Positions 23,037 through 33,240 of a DNA stretch of 64,000 bases are shown in pieces. The notes beneath the pieces were generated by a model that was not told where the DNA came from, did not search any database, and worked only from the letters and a program-made list of their open reading frames with translations. The number at the start of each line of letters is the position of its first letter. Positions within the stretch are counted from its first letter, which is position 1. The position numbers and the translations under genes were made by a program. The stretch is from NCBI RefSeq assembly GCF_003073045.1, contig NC_037599.1:558001-622000 (forward strand), in the 5' to 3' direction. Source of the DNA: Pomacea canaliculata. Taxonomy: Eukaryota; Mollusca; Gastropoda; Architaenioglossa; Ampullariidae.

Positions 23037-23560
23037 GCTAAACGTCAATGTAGTACGTGGTAGTGCGATAAACATCAGTGAGCTACGTGGTAGTGAGGTA
23101 AACGTCAGTGAGCTACGTGGTAGTGAGGTAAACGTCAGTGAGCTACGTGGTAGTGAGGTAAACGTCAATGTAGTACGTGGTAGTGCGATAAACGTCAGTG
23201 AGCTACGTGGTAGTGAGGTAAACGTCAGTGTAGTACGTGGTAGTGCGATAAACATCAGTGAGCTACGTGGTAGTGAGGTAAACGTCAGTGTAGTACGTGG
23301 TAGTGCGATAAACATCAGTGAGCTACGTGGTAGTGAGGTAAACGTCAATGTAGTACGTGGTAGTGCGATAAACATCAGTGAGCTACGTGGTAGTGAGGTA
23401 AACGTCAATGTAGTACGTGGTAGTGCGATAAACGTCAGTGAGCTACGTGGTAGTGAGGTAAACGTCAGTGAGCTACGTGTTAGTGCGATAAACGTCAGTG
23501 CGCTACGTGGTAGTGAGGTAAACGTCAGTGCGCTACGTGGTGGTGAGGTAAGCATCAGTA
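23037..23560. repeat. Minisatellite, 30-bp monomer in 60-bp dimers, about 17 monomers
   Basis: The monomers are AACGTCAATGTAGTACGTGG plus TAGTGCGATA, and AACATCAGTGAGCTACGTGG plus TAGTGAGGTA. The two alternate through most of the array, giving an exact 60-bp period. Each monomer contains TACGTGG. Confidence 0.97.
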
Positions 23561-24176
23561 TATTGTGTTAGTGCACTAAACATCAGCGCCCTACCTATCA
23601 GTCAACTAAACAGAGTGACGTGTTAGCCGTGTAAACATTAGTGTGGTACATCTGTGTGTCACGTGTTAGTGTGCTCCACACCAGTGTGGTACGTGTTGGT
23701 GTCAACGTGTCACACGACAGGTGCCAACAAACGCGGTGTGGAGAGTTATGACACTGAGTAGCCAATATGTCAAAGCAAGTGTTTCTCTACCACGTATGAC
23801 AGACACATCAACCGTCTCTCTACCAAACATGTCAATGTGACGTGTTGATCTACCGCTAGCCAGGGATGCAGATGACAAGCGTGTCTGCTCTACACATCGA
23901 GAATGCAAATGTAAAATGGAACCTCACACGTCGTCAGCAGACAGGTTCATTAACCTTTACCTGACTGTCCACATTATGCCATTGACCCTTTGGCTGCACA
24001 ACAGACCCACTCAGCCCTGCACTCAAGTGTTGTCCCACGAGGGCGGCAGTCAGCCTTGCACGTGTCTTCCTGAAAGCAAGTTCCGGTGCCAGTCACGTGG
24101 TTGACAGAAGCTCACAGAGCCCGTGACGTGTTGTCAGGCACGGGAGCCACTTGTCACCTGCACTAGCACCTAGCAA

Positions 24177-24428
24177 CGCACGCAGGTCTCGTGAGAACAC
24201 TTGTGACGTCAGGAGCAACGCACGCAGGTCTCGTGAGAACACTTGTGACGTCAGGAGCAACGCACGCAGGTCTCGTGAGAACACTTGTGACGTCAGGAGC
24301 GACGCACGCAGGTCTCGTGAGAATACCTTGTGACGTCAGGAGCGACGCACGCAGGTCTCGTGAGAACACTTGTGACGTCAGGAGCGACGCACGCAGGTCT
24401 CGTGAGAACACTTGTGACGTCAGAAGCA
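24177..24428. repeat. Minisatellite, 42-bp monomer, 6 copies, each with a perfect CRE
   Basis: The unit is ACGCACGCAGGTCTCGTGAG plus AACACTTGTGACGTCAGGAGCA. Every copy carries the cAMP-response palindrome TGACGTCA. A single inserted base in copy 4 (AATACCTTG) breaks the otherwise triplet-compatible frame. Confidence 0.96.
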
Positions 24429-24731
24429 TCGCAGGCTGGCGAGGCCATACCTGGTTCAGCAGCAGCACTAGTACTATTATTAGTATTAACAATAACAAGA
24501 GAACTTGTGTTTGTAGCCACACGTTCACACACATTGTTCTCTCTCTCTCTCTCACAGACGCGCGCGCACTCCACAAGAGCTGTAACGTCGGTCGTCGTTT
24601 TCTCTTTCTGTAGTTCCTGACACGAGTGACGAGAGCGAGAGTAGCGACGATAATGACGACTGGGATGTTTGTGGTTGGAAGACTTGGCAATGCACGCCCT
24701 CTTCTCCGTGTGTACACACGGAGGCCTCACG

Positions 24732-25302
24732 AGGTACCTATGTCTGACGGCGAGGTACCGGTGTCTGACGGCGAGGTACCTGTGTCTGATGGCGAGGTAC
24801 CGGTGTCTGACGGCGAGGTACCGGTGTCTGACGGCGAGGTACCGTGTCTGATGGCGAGGTACCGGTGTCTGACGGCGAGGTACCGGTGTCTGACGGCGAG
24901 GGTACCGGTGTCTGACGGCGAGGTACCGGTGTCTGACGGCGAGGTACCGGTGTCTGACGGCGAGGTACCTGTGTCTGACGGCGAGGTACCTGTGTCTGTG
25001 TCTGATGGCGAGGTACCGGTGTCTGACGGCGAGGTACCGTGTCTGACGGCGAGGTACCGGTGTTTGACGGCGAGGTACCTGTGTCTGTGTCTGACGGCGA
25101 GGTACCGGTGTCTGACGGCGAGGTACCGGTGTCTGATGGCGAGGTACCGGTGTCTGACGGTGAGGTACCGGTGTCTGTGTCTGACGGCGAGGTACCGGTG
25201 TCTGTGTCTGACGGCGAGGTACCTGTGTCTGACGACGAGGTACCTGTGTCTGACGACGAGGTACCTGTGTCTGACGACGAGGTACCTGTGTCTGACGACG
25301 AG
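24732..25302. repeat. Minisatellite, 21-bp monomer, about 27 copies
   Basis: The unit is GACGGCGAGGTACCGGTGTCT with a KpnI-type GGTACC. Some copies carry an additional GTGTCT. Frames stay open on both strands (plus: SDGEVPV; minus: SDTGTSP or RHRYLAV), but single-base slips between copies change frame, so I do not call a gene. Confidence 0.96.
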
Positions 25303-25509
25303 GCGAGCAACACGGGGGTTAGCATCTCGTCCATTCCTCCCTTGGACTGCAGACCTTGACACTAGACATCCCGCTGTCCTCCGAGTGTGGCGAGTGTTGT
25401 CTGATGCTCTCCACCTCACTCCAGCAGCTTCCTCCGGCACTCGTTCTCTGGGTTCTTCTCTCTTGCTTACTAGTACAGCTGTCATCCATACACCGGCACT
25501 GGCAGTACA

Positions 25510-25672
25510 AACTACTGCTATAGTACACACTGTACTCTTAGACTGGTGTTAGCACTGCTAAAGTACACACTGTACTCTTAGACTGGTGTTAGCACTGCTA
25601 AAGTACAAACTGTACTCTTAGACTGTGTTAGCACTGCTATAGTACACGCTGTACTCTTAGACTGTGTTAGTG
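25510..25672. repeat. Minisatellite, about 40-44 bp, 4 copies
   Basis: The unit contains AGTACACACTGTACTCTTAG and ACTGGTGTTAGCACTGCTAA. Confidence 0.94.
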
Positions 25673-25689
25673 CTACGCCAAGTCCTGTA

Positions 25690-26660
25690 CAGCTCAGTCA
25701 TTGCCACTGTTGTTGTTGCCATGTTGATGTAGGTAGTTGGATGTCGTGGAGCCGTCGTCTGTGAAGAGTACAGCTCGCAAGTACTTAAAGGTGCGCACGT
25801 CCTCGAGCTGTACTCTGGTCATGTCGATGTTTGATGTTGTTACCGTTGGTGTTAACCATAATTTTGATCTTGTCAGCTCTGGTCTCCACTCCAGATATGG
25901 TGGTGCTGTCTGTCAGTCTGTCCACGCACTTGTATGACTGGACTGCCGGCAGACGATTTTTCCAGTTAACTACTAAAACGAGGCTGGTGTCTACAAAGCT
26001 TCCGGTTTAGTTACATTCATTGTGTAGGCTCGCCGAGACTAACAGCGGAGAACTTGGCAAGAGGCTAAGCGTTGGTCTCGGCACACAGACAGCAGTCCAC
26101 CTGTACACGTCCGTGGTCTGTCTGTCTGTAGGTGAGGTCTTACCCAGCAGGTGAAGGTCGTCTTCCAAGTGTATCGACCTCCCCCCCCCCCCCGATGGAC
26201 ATGGACAGGTGATGATCGTGACGTGCTTCCTGCCCTATAGTACGTGTGAATGGAGACATCCTTGACATATGCCTATTGTTATGCTAGACAAATCTGCTGT
26301 GTGGTCATCCAGCATCACTGGCTGAAGTCCTGACGGCGATTCCATGACGACGAGGCCTTCTTCCACGTGGAAGTTTGGACATCACATGCCACATCACAGT
26401 GCCACATCACATGCCACATCACATGCCACACTCTGTCAAATGCCATGTTCAAGGTAGATAAGGTTGTGCTAGAGTTTCCGCTGGTGTTGTTGATGTTTTT
26501 CTCTCAGACAGCCACAGGTGAAGATCTGTCTCGTGTTGGTGCCTGGTCTGACAGGTTCTTTCTGCTGACAGGTGCTCACGAGTGGTGTTGGTACAGTTTT
26601 GCATTCCTCGCAGCATCACCTTGCTTGCACGGCGCATCAGACATTTGTGTAGTTTGGCCA
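25690..26660 (-). pseudogene. LINE reverse-transcriptase fossil, palm to thumb
   Basis: On the minus strand from about 26460 downwards, translation gives AFDRVW (the RT D-box region), then about 26255 CQGCLHSHVL (matching the VRQGCLLSP motif), then about 26190-26150 a DDLHLLG remnant at the ADD-box position, and about 25800-25740 LEDVRTFKYL, the conserved segment after the palm. The order matches endonuclease-type LINE polymerases. Frames shift repeatedly, a C-run and short ATGCCACATCAC repeats interrupt it, and no ends are visible. It is similar in type to the fossil at 14590-15240. Confidence 0.75.
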
Positions 26661-27049
26661 ATTCACTATTTCTTTCTTTGAGAAGGGTTAGCTATTGGCT
26701 GCGCTGTTTGTTATTTATTTTCTTTGGGAGGGATGCCACCAGTGACTGCGTTCATTCTGTGCGCCTCCCCCCGCCTCCGATTCTAGGCACGGTGCAGGGA
26801 GGGTCGTCGTTGTTGCAATGACTGGGGGCCTCCCACGATTACACACTGCACTCAGTCAATAACTATTGACACGCCTGGCTGCTCCATTACCCACCGATGG
26901 CGGTCACTAGGTGTGTGGCTCTGTGCTGAATGGAGGAAGACAAGGTTAGATGATTGTTTGCTTTTTTTGCTGCTGACAGGCAATCACGATTTTCGTGCTC
27001 GCGCCGTCAGACTCGTGAAATTTATCGAGCGCCTCGCTCCCAGGGCAGA
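26661..27049. other. Unique sequence, no gene seen
   Basis: No coding signal recognised. Confidence 0.5.
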
Positions 27050-27532
27050 CTTTGACCCTTCAGGATACGGAGGGAAAGAGAGGAGGGGGAGGAGGAGGAG
27101 GCTTTGACCCTGCAGGATACGGAGGGAAAGAGAGGAGGGGGAGGAGGAGGAGGCTTTGACCCTGCAGGATACGGAGGGAAAGAGAGGAGGGGAGAGCCGC
27201 AGGTTTTGACCCTGCAGGATATGGAGGGGAAGAGAGGAGGGGGATGTGGAGCTGGCTTTGACCCTTCAGGATACGGAGGGAAAGAGAGGAGGGGGATGTG
27301 GAGCTGGCTTTGACCCTGCAGGATAAGGAGGGAAGAGAGGAGGGGGATGTGGAGCTGGCTTTGACCCTTCAGGATACGGAGGGGAAGAGAGGAGGAGGAG
27401 GCTTTGACCCTGCAGGATACGGAGGGGAAGAGAGGAGGAGGAGGCTTTGACCCTGCAGGATACGGAGGGGAAGAGAGCAGGAGGAGGCTTTGACCCTTCA
27501 GGATACGGAGGGGAAGAGAGGAGGAGCAGCAG
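27050..27532. repeat. Purine-rich minisatellite, about 38-60 bp, 10 copies
   Basis: The unit is TTTGACCCTTCAGGATACGG plus AGGGAAAGAGAGGAGGGGGAGGAGG with variable G-rich ends (some with GATGTGGAGCTGG). Long minus-strand Pro/Ser-rich translations are repeat products. Confidence 0.96.
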
Positions 27533-28043
27533 CCAAGGTACACACACACACTGTGTACTGGCCAAGGCGAGGGACACAGATGCTGTGGCCTTGTGGGCTG
27601 GCAATGGCGCTCGCGGACTGAAGCTTTATGTCGACATGACTTTACAGCGGGGAGAGAGTGGTCGTCCATTAACGTCCGGTTGTGGTTGTCGCAATCAGAG
27701 GTTATGACTGGAGGAGGTAATGCTATGAAGGGAGCATGTGTGTGAAGATGGCGTCATTAACACTGCCCTCACTAGCCGCCTACTGTCATGTCATGTCATG
27801 TCATGTCTCAGTCTCTGACCAACACGCAGACATCCAGCAGACCTTGGTACAGACAGCTTGGACTCTGGCAGGCCGCTGAGAGGGCGCCACACACATCGCA
27901 GTCCACAGTTCTGATTCCTTGCAACCTGGTCACAGCTGTGGTCACTCTACACCACAGTTGTTACTTCTTTGATGATGCTGGACGTCACCGCTCTGCGTCA
28001 CCAGGTCTCAACTACATCTCGTTTGTTGGCCCCTCAGTGTTGA
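27533..28043. other. Unique sequence, no gene seen
   Basis: Contains AAGATGGCG at about 27747 and a TGTCA pentamer repeat at about 27785-27808. Confidence 0.45.
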
Positions 28044-28215
28044 CTATGATGTTAGACGTCACAGCTCTGAGTCACGACTGTGATGTTAGACGTCACAGCT
28101 CTGAGTCACGACTGTGATGTTAGACGTCACAGCTCTGAGTCACGACTGTGATGTTAGACGTCACAGCTCTGAGTCACGACTATGATGTTAGACGTCACAG
28201 CTCTGAGTCACGACT
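28044..28215. repeat. Minisatellite, 34-bp monomer, 5 copies, with paired half-CRE and AP-1 sites
   Basis: The unit is TGTGATGTTAGACGTCACAG plus CTCTGAGTCACGAC. Each copy contains GACGTCAC (CRE-like) and TGAGTCA (perfect AP-1 site) about 8 bp apart. Confidence 0.96.
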
Positions 28216-29245
28216 AAATCACGTTTTCAGTCACATTTATCTGACGCACACAGCGCACAGCAGGGCTTGAGTGTGACCTTTTAGTAGAGTCAAAGGTCGC
28301 TCTTTGATCGGTGCCATCCCGTCTTCAGCAGCCGTTGGATGATGCAGACGAGATGCCGCTTTCCAGCGCTCGGGAAGATGGCAGCACTGAGCCAGCTGCA
28401 CAGAGAAGGAAAATAAACTGTCAGTGTTCTCGTGCGCCGGTGTGTCAGTGAGAATGTACGGGTGGCTACGGATGGATAAATAGATGGATAATACGGTGGA
28501 TAAAAGGTAACGAACAGAGGATGCTCTTTTGGAAGATTCAGTTGTTGTTGTTGTTGTTAAGTAGACCTTAGCCTATTTCAAGGGAACAACAGCAGTCATC
28601 GTCATTAACATTCTAATAAACTGTATTGTGCAAATAAACATACAGTGAACTGTTGGTAGTACAGTTACCTACGATACACAGCAACCTATTATTTGACATC
28701 CCAGCATGGACAGTAATTAAGATTGATTATGTACACATAGCCACATAGCCACATAGAAATGGAAAAAGAAGAGTGGATGAGAGAGGAAGGGATAAATCAG
28801 GAATACTCGTCGCTGTATGAAGCCACGAGAGGTTTACAGGGGAAATATACAGGATACACAACTGAGAGGTTGTATACGGGGATGTATATAGGACGCAAGT
28901 ATGCACGAGATAACGAGCGAGTGAGAGAGACAGATAAGAGAAACATTTTGACACTTGATGGCTTTAATGTCATTGACTTCATCCGTATGGCATGGCGGAG
29001 GTTCAAGCATGATATCAACAAAATAAAGCAGAATATAGAAATCAAGTCAGAATCATTACTTTCGGTGTGTTCGAGTCCAAGAATACATTTGAGACTATCA
29101 GGCATAAAAAACTGAGGTTTGACTTTCATGCATTTATACTCTAGCTGGAAGTATTTTGCTTCGTCCAGAGCGAGAGAGAGAAATAGAGAGTCGAACCTCC
29201 ATGGTCGCCGCCCACTCGCCAGGCACTGTGGCCGCTGTCCGGACA
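28216..29245 (-). other. Intergenic / probable 3' UTR of the KCNE-like gene
   Basis: AT content rises towards the stop codon at 29246. Frames on both strands at 28759-29246 have no recognisable domain, and I interpret this as untranslated sequence. A (GTT)n run lies at about 28540-28557. Confidence 0.4.
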
Positions 29246-30370
29246 TCAGACGTCGGACTCCAGCAGACGCCGCACCAACCCGAGACTGGGAGCACCGCTG
29301 ACATCAGAGTGAGGCTGCATCTGATGCGAACTGTCCGCCAAGGCCTCGTTTAAGTCCTTGACCCTGCTAACCCCACGGGCTTCCAGGCGAGGAGAGGCGC
29401 CGCCCTCGTCCGGTGTGCCGCTTCCGAAGCCGGACTCCTGGTCATCGTTGAGTGCGGTGGCGCTGCACTGAGGCGGGCCGCTGGTCCTCAACATCCGCAG
29501 CGAGTCCCTCTTGCAGCGCCGGGTGGACCGCCCCGACTCCTTCACCGCTGTCGTGCCGGACGACGTCCTGCAGTTGCCATGACTATCAACAGATTCCGAG
29601 CTCACGTCCCCCTCGGTGCCTCCGCGGCCTCCGACAACGTCACGACCTGCCAGTGGCTGACCACAAGATGGTGCATCGGAGCTTTGAGGGGCGCTTTCTG
29701 ACTGGTCCACTTGGAGCGACCGCCCGCGCATGCTCCGTGCGCTGTCCTGCCTCCGCCGATCACTGAGCGAACGAGATTCCCGGAACATCAGAGACACCCG
29801 AGGTAGATATTTCAATCTCTCTCGCCGCAGGACGTCTGAGGGGTCTTCGAGCCCGCTGCTGTCATCCGAGTCCTCAGGCACTGACCCCTGATGGCGCGGG
29901 CCCCTGGCGTTGGAGTCGGACCCCGCGTCGGCCGTTGCCGCCGCCGCGATCAGCAGTTGTTCGTTTTGGGCAGCGTTGGAGGTGAGAGTGTGGAAGGCCC
30001 GAATGGCCACCCTGTTCACAGCCTCTCGCTCGTGTTCGATGCGCTTGGAGGGGATGCCCTTGAAGAAGCTCTCCAGCATCATCTCCTCCTCGATCTCCTT
30101 GCGCTCCGTCTTCAGGTACTTGATGATCATAACGACGATACCCAGCGAGTAGAAGACAAGGACGGCAGCGATGTACATGACGGCCCCCTTGTCCGTGTCC
30201 TGCTCCCCCTCCGTCAGCGCTCCCTCACTCCCCGCCGTCGACTCAGACTCCGAGTCAGGGAGCGTGACTCCTGCCGCCATGGCCGACACGTTGTCTTGGC
30301 GACGTAAACATTCATGGAGCACCGTCAGTAGGTACAGCGACACCGTCGCCGTGCTGTTACTGGTCGTCAT
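29246..30370 (-). CDS. KCNE-like (MinK-type) single-pass membrane protein with long tail
   Basis: A single uninterrupted frame of 374 residues. The ATG at 30370 is chosen because the frame upstream of it has only a GTG before an in-frame TAA. The first 110 residues look like a KCNE potassium-channel beta subunit. They have no signal peptide, N-glycosylation sequons at N5 (NST) and N27 (NVS), close to the two glycosylated sites of vertebrate KCNE1, then an acidic stretch, one membrane span (about 63-85, containing FYSLGI) and a basic KYLKTERK stop-transfer. The known family role is to alter gating of voltage-gated K+ channels at the plasma membrane. The cytoplasmic tail (about 285 residues) is far longer than in vertebrate KCNEs, Ser/Arg/Glu-rich and probably disordered. 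It ends ESDV, a class I PDZ ligand. No intron is seen in the coding part. Assignment rests on topology, glycosylation pattern and the span, so it is not certain. Confidence 0.7.
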   Translation of the reverse strand: MTTSNSTATVSLYLLTVLHECLRRQDNVSAMAAGVTLPDSESESTAGSEGALTEGEQDTDKGAVMYIAAVLVFYSLGIVVMIIKYLKTERKEIEEEMMLESFFKGIPSKRIEHEREAVNRVAIRAFHTLTSNAAQNEQLLIAAAATADAGSDSNARGPRHQGSVPEDSDDSSGLEDPSDVLRRERLKYLPRVSLMFRESRSLSDRRRQDSARSMRGRSLQVDQSESAPQSSDAPSCGQPLAGRDVVGGRGGTEGDVSSESVDSHGNCRTSSGTTAVKESGRSTRRCKRDSLRMLRTSGPPQCSATALNDDQESGFGSGTPDEGGASPRLEARGVSRVKDLNEALADSSHQMQPHSDVSGAPSLGLVRRLLESDV

Positions 30371-31160
30371 GGCAAGAAGGGATGACACGACTTACTCCAA
30401 GTCAGAACTGTCATGGCCAACGGTGGAAAATTGAGGTAAAGCTTATCGTGTCATGATGACCCAGGTGAGGAAAGATGTCGAGTTTTTGCTGCTAGGGGCA
30501 ACAGGGTCTTCAACTTCTCGAGTTGGACAAGGTCTGGTCAATCCCTCAGCAAAGTCCAGCAGTAAGTGTCCAGAGGTTGGTGAGTTTCGTGTTCCGTGGC
30601 TAACTGAGCCTCAAACCGGAAATGGAGGCAGGAGGCGAGGTGGAAAGAGGTGAAGATGGCTAATAACCAAGTGTTGGGGGTTGTGTGCTTAGCCCCCCAC
30701 TGCAGGAGCGGCACCCCGGCACAGGCTCCAACAAGACTTGTGCACATCCATGGCGCCGCCCTGCCCCCCGCTCCGCTCCACACCAGGCCAGCCAAGCGTC
30801 ATGTTGAGTCACGTGACCAGACTCCCAAGCTCGCGAGACGAGATTTCCCAGGCAAACCTACGTAAGCGCTTCGCGGAGCTCTGGTCTTCTTCAAACGGAA
30901 AGAGGGATGGGACTGACGTGTGGAACCCGGGGCTGGCGGAGAGAGAGAGGAGCGTGTGGGGTGGGGAAAGGGGGGGGGATATTTGTGTTCGTTTGGCTGC
31001 TTGTTACTGGGAGTGGGCCAGTCGCTGCCATGTTAGCTGGCTCAGCCTGTACGCGACCTCCTGCCACCCTTCGCTCACGCGCGCTCCTGCGGCGGAGTGT
31101 GGCCCGCGCGCTGCCTCGCTCTCACGGCGGCTGACGTCAGCAACATGGCGGCTTTTGTCC
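30371..31160 (-). promoter_or_regulatory. GC/CpG-rich upstream region of the KCNE-like gene
   Basis: CpG density is high, especially 30700-31160. It contains TCACGTGA (30809-30816), a perfect CRE TGACGTCA (31132-31139) and ATGGCGGC (31145-31152) 5 bp later. I infer a CpG-island-like promoter, possibly bidirectional, for the minus-strand gene. The transcription start and any 5' untranslated exon cannot be placed. Confidence 0.45.
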
Positions 31161-32879
31161 GTCGCGTGGTGTTGATGGTGCTGACGTCCATCTCGTCGAG
31201 TCCTGATGCACCTCCTCTCGTGCCTCCCTTCCCTTAGGCATCCCCTCAACCCCTGTCCGCGCCAGTGTCCGCGCTGTTTGCCGTTACCCAGCCCCGTGCA
31301 GCGGGGGGAAGTGGGGGGGGGGGAATGGCCGCTTTGCTTGCTGCCGGGCGGCCTCGGATGTACGCTGAGATCAGACAGCACATCGAAACCCTGCGGGGAG
31401 CGAAGTGGCTGGAAAAAAAAAAACGATTGGGGCACAGGGTGAGAGTAAGATCGAAGTCCCGTTCAAACAAAGGGATTTAAAAAACACACCGGCAGAGAAT
31501 GAGGTGTCCGAAGGATCGAATCCCCCATCGGAACTACGAATAAGAAAAAGAAGCAAAATAATGCCAAACCCATCACAGTAAAGTGGAGACAACACAAAGA
31601 TGGGCAGTGGGCACGGACAATACACAAATCACAATGTTCATCCAGTGGTGTGCACAACAGAAGCGGGTGATAATATAGCTGTGTAATTAAATAATGTTCA
31701 TCCAATGGTGTACAGTACACAATACAACTGGGTGACGATAGACACTAATTACTAATTAGTCCAGTGTTGATGTCACACCAGTGTTACTGTCTCCATGTCC
31801 AGCTGCTCGGTGGCATGACACGCTGGCTGACCCACTCAATTTTTGACGTCACAGTGCGAGCATTGCGTCATCCGTTACCTTTAGTACCGCAGTGCACGTC
31901 ATTATTTGTGATTGTTACGTGTACTTTACGAAGTACGTAATTTGACGTCAACTCATTACCATACTACTGTCACAAAGTACATTGAGTTTTCAATTGTTAC
32001 CAAGCAGATGCCGCCATTTACATGTGAAATGCACGCTACACAGTGATTTTAGACCTTGGCGGACCGTCGTACTTTTTACTTCAGTAAAGTGGTCTACTGT
32101 GCCAAATACTTCGAGAACCACTGGTCAGTCGGTGGGTATCTTACTCGCTGTCTACCGTAAGTAGGTATCTCGGTGTCTAACGCTGGTATGTAGATAGTTG
32201 TTGTCTAACGTCAGTGTGTGCTGTCGTCTCTCCAGACTCCATGTCTTAGTGTCTGGCCTCAGAGCCCAGGTAGTCTCAGGGATGTGCAGTCACAAACAGC
32301 AGCACAAGAAAACAACAAACAACTGCGGCAAGACCTTTGAGGGGAGACAAACATGAGTCTGTCTGAGCAGGTAGCTGCCATACTTGCCTCGGTACACACT
32401 ATCACACATCTCATCAGCAAGACGACAAACTCATCTCAGCACAATTATCTAGCGACACATCTCCTCTGGGCTAAATTTATGAGCCAACGATGCAATAGCG
32501 AGAGGTCACGGGGTTACATCGGCAGACTGTGAGGAGCAATTGTGGGGGGGGGGGGGATACAAAAGACAAAGGAAGGAACTGTTGAGTGTAGCAGACGTCA
32601 CACAAACTGTATGACAGCTAACGCTCGGGGAGCCTTAGATTCCTAGATCATTCCATACACGCCTACAAACATACAGGTAAATCTGAAACTCACATAGTTC
32701 CCAGGGTGCAAAGCGACAGCAGACAGATTGGGGAAAGGGGGAGCAAGAGCGATTAAGGGGTGGCCAGGGTGAACATCCCCCTCTCCCAGGACTAACCAGT
32801 GTCCGAGTGAAATCTTTGGCGCGTCCCAGGCACCCAGCAGCGAGTGCGTGCATGTGTGTGAAATGGAACCCAGACGACA
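31161..32879. other. Intergenic, no gene recognised
   Basis: Includes G-runs (31305-31323, 32543-32555) and a repeated AATGTTCATCCARTGGTGTRCA near 31632 and 31694. Open frames around 31004-31720 overlap on both strands and show no domains. A motif GAGAACCACTGG near 32110 resembles a hAT end but has no partner that I can find. Confidence 0.45.
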
Positions 32880-33240
32880 GGAAGCGGTGTGTGTGGGTGA
32901 TAGAGGACAAGCAGGTGTGGGTGATAGAGGACAAGCAGCTGTGTGTGAGAGGGAACAGCTGTGTGAGAGAGGGAACAGCTGTGCGAGAGAGGACAAGCAA
33001 CAGTGTGAGAGAGTGAACAGCTGTGTGTGAGGGAACAGCTGTGTGCATGTGAGAGGGGACAGGTGTGTGCATAAGAGAGAGAGGGGGAGGACAAGCAGCA
33101 CTCTGTGAAAAGGAACAGCTGCGTGTGTGTGTGTGAGAGGACAAGCAGTAGTGTGTGTGTGAGAGGGGACAGGTGTGTGCTTGTGTGTGTGGGGGGACAA
33201 GTGTGTGTGAGAGAGAGGGGAGAGGACAAGCAGCACTGTG
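32880..33240. repeat. Degenerate GA/GT-rich tandem repeat
   Basis: Irregular units of about 20-28 bp such as GTGTGTGAGAGGGAACAGCT and GAGAGGACAAGCAGCAGTG. Minus-strand Ser/His/Thr/Leu-rich translations are repeat products. This is the last substantial array before the AT-rich half. Confidence 0.88.

Noticed and set aside
22974..23555. 193-residue minus-strand frame with TSLPRSSL repeats
   Set aside because: A product of the 30-bp/60-bp array, whose period is divisible by three.
24626..25552. 308-residue plus frame and 267-residue minus frame
   Set aside because: Both cover the 21-bp array; frame slips occur between copies and there are no domains outside the repeat.
27022..27669. Pro/Ser-rich minus-strand frame
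   Set aside because: Translation of the purine-rich minisatellite.
28759..29246. 118- and 149-residue frames on opposite strands
   Set aside because: No domain, overlapping one another and positioned like the 3' UTR of the KCNE-like gene.
30371..30388. Six-codon N-terminal extension of the KCNE-like protein from a GTG
   Set aside because: Nuclear genes normally start at ATG; the first ATG at 30370 places sequons at N5 and N27 as in KCNE1.
32100..32115. hAT-like terminus GAGAACCACTGG
   Set aside because: No partner terminal repeat or 8-bp duplication could be found nearby.
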